Of a stretch of 64,000 bases of DNA, positions 58,926-64,000 are shown piece by piece. The stretch comes from Climacium dendroides (taxonomy: Eukaryota > Streptophyta > Bryopsida > Hypnales > Climaciaceae), in the NCBI GenBank assembly GCA_950106755.1, contig OX467082.1, positions 10,602,001 to 10,666,000 on the forward strand, in the 5' to 3' direction. The stretch's first letter is position 1. Each line of letters opens with the position of its first letter. The notes under the pieces were generated by a model. It saw nothing but the letters and a program-made list of their open reading frames with translations. It did no database searches and was not told the origin of the DNA. Position numbers and translations under genes: made by a program.

Positions 58926-60143
58926 TCGCCACCACTGTGCCGCAAAATTGGACCACGGGACCAACAAGTGGCGAGGCACTTGCCGCCTCGTGAGATGAAG
59001 AGGTGCCGTGGCCATCCAATGTTCCCCACCAACAACTCGTTAAAATTGGATTGATCATCATTATTTAAATGTCACGTCATGGGGAATGTCACTGTGGTAC
59101 TCTTATTATACTTGTTTTGAAGCAAAATTTTGAATTGACTTTTGTCCCATATGAACATAGTATTAAAGGGCTAAAAGTAAAAAATTTATCTCCTAAATTG
59201 TAGATGTCTATTACATGAACATGGTACTAAAAGGTTAAAAGTAGAAGCTTTATCTATTACATTGTAGATATCTAATACATGAGCATGGTACTAAAGAGTT
59301 AAAAGTAGAAGCTTTATCTTTTATATTGTAGATATTTAATACATGAACATGGTACTAAAGGGTTAAAAATAGCAGTTTTATCTTGTACTTTATAAACATC
59401 TACTAAAGGATTAAAAATAGAAGTTTTATTTTTTACTTTATAGACATCTATTACATACACACACAACTAAAGGATTAAAAGTAGAAACTTTACTACTTAC
59501 TTTGTAGATATCTATTACATGTACATGTACTTCTTAATATTTATAGATTCTTTAATTTTATTTAGATGTAAATTCTTATATAATCTTATATTCTTAAGTA
59601 GAAATTCTTTTATCATTTTTATTTGTGGATTTTGTCCATCCTTCAAACATATGTGGAGTAAGCATTGTTGAAGAATTGCTTCCAAAGCATCCCCACACAC
59701 TTTGAAGGTTAGGCATGGGTTCACTTAAGATATGATTCCTTGTCTCCATGATGTGTCTCTAAAAATTCCCACTCTTCTGTACAGTCCCTTGCTATGGATC
59801 CCACGAAATGTGAAAAAAAGAAAAGCACAATTGCTTCTCCTCGGCCTCACAAAAGTTCTTCCCTTTCTTTGTATATCCCCCACTACCCTCCATTACCTCC
59901 ACGTTAGCATCCACAGAGGCTAGTCTTTGTTGACCAAATTAGCGTGACTATAAAATTGCCCTCTACAAAGACCCTCTTTTGCTGAGCAAATGTGAGAATG
60001 ATGGGAGAGACAGTAGAATTAGTAACGTGACGGGATGTTGGTGTGGAGCCATTTTCCACTAAAAATGCATGGCAAATAGAAAGTGCCGTTGCCGAAGTCA
60101 TTGGGAGCAATTGGTGGCGATGCTCTAAGTCCTAAGCGAAGTT
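58926..60143. other. Unique insert in copy B flank, no gene named
   Basis: Present in copy B only, between the two homology breakpoints. It holds the 64-bp tandem array at 59151-59530, then short minus-strand ORFs without recognisable motifs (59515-59724, 59904-60110). The latter reads fairly protein-like (STPTSRHVTNSTVSPIILTF) but no family is recognised. Confidence 0.4.
59151..59530 (+). repeat. 64-bp tandem repeat, about six copies
   Basis: Units begin ATGAACATGGTACTAAAGGG and start at 59151, 59215, 59279 and 59343, exactly 64 bp apart, followed by two more diverged copies. Each contains AGTAGAAGCTTTATC and ends TTGTAGATATCTATTAC. No reading frame is preserved. Confidence 0.9.
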
Positions 60144-60661
60144 CTATACACTAAAATTGATAAATAGTGTTGGGTGATAATTAGTGTTGTTCCTTGTTTT
60201 TTACCCCCAACACTATTTTTCAACTTATGTATAAATAGTGTTGGGGCACTTAGTTGTTGTCATAAAAATTTGTCCCTTCCCTGAAAAACTGTAATTTTTG
60301 CCCCCCATCGTAAAAATCTGTCTCTTCCCTACAAAATTGTAATTATTGCCTCCCACCGTGAAAATCTATCCCTTTTCAAGAAAACTGTAATTTTTGCCTA
60401 CCACTGCGAAAATCTGTCCCTTCCCTACAAAACTGTAATTTTAGCCTCCCGTCGTGAAATTTTGTCCTCTCTCTCCAAAATTGTAATTTTTGCCTTCTGC
60501 CGTAAAAATCTGTCCCTTTCCTAGAAAACTGTAATCTGCTATAGAGCTAAAATAGTGTTAGAATGGGGTAATTTTCATCTAACACTAACCTTGCAAATCA
60601 CAATTAGTGTTAGTGTTGACAATTAGTATTACCAACACTATTTACCAATTTTAGTGTAGTG
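60144..60661. mobile_element. CACTA-like MITE, about 0.5 kb
   Basis: The left end TACACTAAAATTGATAAATA and the right end (reverse complement CACTACACTAAAATTGGTA) form terminal inverted repeats that continue as AATAGTGTTGG. Inside the ends, short AGTGTTG/CAACACT motifs recur as subterminal repeats. The core is a 48-bp tandem array (60262-60540). There is no coding capacity. Exact ends and the 3-bp target duplication are uncertain because the TIR drifts at its outer edge. Homology to copies A and C resumes directly after it. Confidence 0.75.
60262..60540 (+). repeat. 48-bp tandem repeat inside the MITE
   Basis: Five to six copies of a 48-bp unit: AAAATCTGTCCCTTCCCTAC, AAAACTGTAATTTTTGCC, TCCCACCGTG. 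AAAATCT recurs at 60313, 60361 and 60409, exactly 48 bp apart. Confidence 0.9.
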
Positions 60662-60852
60662 AAATCTTAAACCTAATCTCAGCGGTCTGGATTATTTTAG
60701 GGGTGATGATACTACAAGATTGTACAGTTGATATTTCTATATCTTAGTGACACTTCAATAGCAATGATTTTTTGAACCCGTAAAGGCTTCGGACTTTGGG
60801 GGTAACTCAAGAATGTTGCTAAAGTCGTCTTATGTCCCTTGAAAGACTTTAA

Positions 60853-61733
60853 CCCTTTAGTGACCGTGGTTGATTTGGGGGGTGAGCGTCGTTCTTCAAG
60901 AAAGTGAATTTTGTGGCCACTCTAAGGATGTAATCTTAGATCAAACCATATAAAGTATTTCCATAAGGGAGATTCTTCAACCCAACAAAAAATCAAACTC
61001 ATCCAATAGTACAAATTGCTATAAATAAGGTAAAAGGTCCATAAATCAACCTTTCAAGGGCTAGAATTGAATTTTGAGGAGGTAGAACATCATTAAATAT
61101 TTTTCAGTAAATTTTTCTTGAGAGGCAAGTAGAATATGCATCAAATTCAAGTCGTTTCATATTTTTTGAAGCTTTTTGAAATTAGTTACAAATTTTTGAA
61201 ATTCACAAAAAATGGTCATCTATGGTCATCAAAAGCAATATCCTTCTAAAATGTGCAAATTTGGTACATTGAAGAAAGCAAAATGTACCTCTGAATCATG
61301 TTTACTTTTAAAGCCTTGTTGGAATTTGAATTGTTTTGCTTAATCCTCAAAAAATCAATGACCTAAATGACCCTTTAGAATTTATGCTACATAAATTTCA
61401 ATGCATAAGTTTACTTTGGGCATTCATGAGATTACAAAGCAACACTTATACCTTGTCAAAACATCAAGATACAAAAAAATCTCACAAATTGGTTGATACT
61501 TTTTCATATTTTTGTTGAATACTTCCCATTTGAGAGTTTAGGCCATTTGAGTTTGCAACCTCATAGCTAATGCATTAATGCTCCAATTATCTTGAAATTG
61601 GTTTTGTTTGGAATGCATGAAGACACTCTAATTGCGTTATTCTTTGAGATTTTTGTGATCAAATGTATGTTGAACAATATTAAACCAAAAGTACAAAAAT
61701 CAACCCAAAAGTGGTCAACCGGTCACTAAGGGG
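60853..61733. mobile_element. TTAA-flanked 881-bp element, piggyBac-like ends
   Basis: The element begins CCCTTTAGTGACCG and ends with the complement of CCCCTTAGTGACCG (one mismatch in 14), flanked on both sides by TTAA (60849-60852 and 61734-61737). Paralogous flanks show the empty site: copy A has GAAAGAATTCAAGAAGGACTA near 29458 and the 49-kb flank has GAAAGACTTTGAGGAGG near 48985. Removing the element plus one TTAA restores GAAAGACTTTAAGGAGGACT. A TTAA target duplication with CCC-starting ends is the signature of piggyBac elements. There is no transposase ORF, so it would be non-autonomous. Confidence 0.75.
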
Positions 61734-61747
61734 TTAAGGAGGACTAT

Positions 61748-63358
61748 CATTATCATAGTAAGTGCCAACATTTGACGCTTGCTATGCTACACATTCACCA
61801 TTAGAATTTCATAAGAATTTTTATGTATTAGATAGAATGCAGAGCAAGAATTTCAAAAAATCTTCATATAATTGTTTTAATAAATAAGCATATATTGAAA
61901 TATATAATAAAAATTTAATGAATGATGAATGAAATACATGCAATGATGAATATGGTAAAAGATACACATACATTTTAGCAGTAACATAGCAAGCATCAAC
62001 CACTAAAATCACAAGGCCTTCCGTAATATCACATTTTTATAGTGTGTGATATTATAAAGTTCCATAAATGTAAAATGTGATATTATAGAGGTAAGTGATA
62101 TTATGGAGGTTTCATATTTCTTGGCTTCACACTTCATTTTACTTCCACAATTCTATAATTTTTTTTCTTACTATCAAATGCTTTGTTAGATTGAAATAAT
62201 TTTGGATTCTACAACAAAGTATTTACAAAGTCTTTGCAATTTGACAAATTTGCATTTCAATTCTTCAATTTTGGTCACCATTGTTTATAAGTGGAAAAAT
62301 TTATCAAGTGGTGGCATCTTTGCAATGTTTTCATGTTTGCAAAGATTCTTTTTTTAAAATTATGATATAAACATTTTCTTTAATTACTTTCTATTGCACA
62401 ATATATGTATTTCCAAAAAATATTGTATGAAAATGTTAATATTTTCATTTAAAGATTATACATACTTTATTAATCTACATTCTATCACATGAGAAATTGA
62501 TGAAAATAATATAGTTAATGCTTAGCAAAGCAAGTGCCAACTACTAATCATCGTACTACTAAAATCATAAGTCCCTCTATAACATCACAAATGCTACTAT
62601 TAATACTAGGGGCTCATGCTTGCTATGCTATGCATTCATTATATCACGTATTAATAAAAATTTGATATATTTGAATAGAATGCATGATAATGATTTCGAT
62701 AAGTTTTTAAAATAATTATTTTAATTATTTTGTAAAAATATTTCCAATCATCGCATACATAGAAATCATGTTTTTACACAATGTGATATTATTGAAATAG
62801 AGTAGCAGTTCACAATCACTTTTGTAATATCACTTTTTATAAAGGATGATATTATAGAAATAATATAGTCCTTGCAATTGAGGTAATATTAAAGAGGATC
62901 AATATGGTGATATTATAAAGGTAGCAATTCCATTGCATTTCTATGATTTTGTGCTTTTGTGAGCTTTGAGCTTCTGATTTTAATTTGTTATTGCTACTAC
63001 CAAATGATTTGAGAAATTTATTAGATTGAAGCAATTTTGGATTTCACAACAATTAAATTGTTCACGAAGTATTTGAGATTTACAAGTTTTTTCTTTAAAT
63101 TCTTCTATTTGGGTTGCCATTGTTTGTAACAATTGAATCAAATTCCTAATACATTCTAATGTATGTGTATCTTTTACTGTCTTCATCATTGCATGTATTT
63201 CATTCATCATTCATTAAATTTCTATTGTTTATTTTAGTATATGCTTATTTATAAAAAAGAATTATTGGTAATTCTTGCTTTGCATTCTATCTAATACATA
63301 AAAAATTCTAATGAAATTCTAATGGTGAATGCGTAGCATAGCAAGCACCAACTACTAA
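61748..63358. mobile_element. 1.6-kb element with long inverted repeats
   Basis: The outer ~230 bases on each side are inverted copies, sharing GCTTGCTATGCTAC, ATTCACCATTAGAATTTCAT, TATGTATTAGATAGAATGCA and AATGAATGATGAATGAAATA. Inside are repeated GTGATATTAT motifs on both sides (62040-62110, 62780-62930). Copies A (29475-29490) and the 49-kb flank lack it. No transposase is visible. Long TIRs suggest a MULE-like or fold-back element. A clear target duplication was not resolved. Confidence 0.75.
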
Positions 63359-64000
63359 TTAGATGAAAAAAATAGTTTATCATTCAATTTCAAAGGAGAG
63401 AGGGTACTTGAATGCTAATTATTAAATAACAGTTTGGCATATTCTCTCATCATAATATAATTTATATTATGAAGATGTTGTTTAATTTACTCATCATCCT
63501 TGTAGTGTATTTTGGCCTCTTCTTGCTATTTAATCTTAATATGAATTCTAGTCATAAAGGTGAACTATTAGTATTCAAGTCCAACTAATTACAAAAGTTC
63601 ATGAAGTTTAGTTTTTGGAAAATTTGAAAAGTTTGAAAGATTTTATATTTCATCTGAAAGAAGAACTTTGTACATATAACTATGAATTTTTTAGTTTTTT
63701 AATTTTATAAAGATACTCTAACTTTGATTTATACTATAATAAATGCTCTACACTATAATGTGCACTTATTGTAAAATTTTCAGATTTTTTGAGCATGTTT
63801 GCATTTGATATGAATTTTCTTCACTTTTTGGTTAAAAAATTTACAATATTTTTAGATTTTTACAAAAAAAACAAAAAAATCTTCAAAGTAGTAGAAAACA
63901 AACATAAAAAATTCATTCATATACTATTGCAAAACAAGAACCAATAAAGTAAAGGATTTTAACCATTCTAGTTTAAAGATTTATGGTTTGAAAAGAACCC
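63359..64000. other. Duplicon flank, no gene recognised
   Basis: 63365-63540 matches 29480-29650 of the copy A flank. The remainder is AT-rich with no coding signal. Confidence 0.6.

Noticed and set aside
59151..59530. Regular direct repeats that might be taken for a CRISPR array
   Set aside because: Units are contiguous 64-bp tandem copies with no variable spacers, in a plant nuclear context. The same applies to the 48-bp and 59-bp arrays.

Overview
The window looks like nuclear DNA of a land plant. It is AT-rich and gene-poor, with plant-type GT-AG introns, two TIR-NBS-LRR (TNL) immune receptor genes, and decayed plant transposons (Retrotrans_gag, DUF659-type hAT, ZMYM/zf-type hAT, CACTA-like). 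The style of the TIR and NB-ARC domains and the odd kinase relic make me lean towards a non-flowering plant (bryophyte, fern, lycophyte or gymnosperm). I cannot fix the species from sequence alone, and that placement is inference. No rRNA, clear tRNA or CRISPR was seen.

Layout. 1-7.3 kb: mostly non-coding, with one unknown minus-strand ORF relic (1974-2450) and a small GC-rich island (6.0-6.2 kb). 7.35-17.46 kb: a TE graveyard. It holds a protein-kinase-like pseudogene, a perfect 56-bp palindrome, a 1.85-kb degenerate tandem array, a Ty3-type gag relic, and a DUF659 hAT transposase split by a 2.8-kb insertion that carries its own decayed minus-strand ORF. A 20-bp GC-rich tandem array follows. 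17.6-26.3 kb: TNL-A (minus strand, four exons, about 1224 aa) and its upstream region. 26.3-29.2 kb: an inserted terminal-inverted-repeat element carrying a small two-exon gene. 30.8-33.2 and 36.3-38.4 kb: partial copies of the TNL upstream region. 38.5-45.8 kb: a third, wrecked TNL locus (LRR relic plus upstream region, TIR-NBS deleted) interrupted by a 4.7-kb hAT element. 49.2-58.9 kb: TNL-B and its upstream region, a paralogue of TNL-A about 32.2 kb away. 58.9-63.4 kb: a stack of three TE insertions (CACTA-like, TTAA-targeting, long-TIR) in the flank of copy B.

The theme is a tandemly duplicated TNL resistance cluster. Its LRR exon is built from a nearly identical 141-bp (47-aa) DNA repeat that has clearly been reshuffled by unequal exchange. 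Both TNLs start with a short separate exon coding a canonical N-myristoylation signal (MGCVFSKC / MGGVFSKC) before the TIR domain, which predicts membrane attachment. TNL-A reads through TIR, NB-ARC and 12 LRR units to a stop that falls inside a repeat unit. TNL-B has a nonsense codon early in the LRR array, and that stop-bearing block was itself duplicated.

Because the paralogous copies can be aligned by eye, several TE insertions can be defined against empty sites. Examples are a TTAA-flanked 881-bp element resembling piggyBac ends, and a hAT with an 8-bp target duplication.
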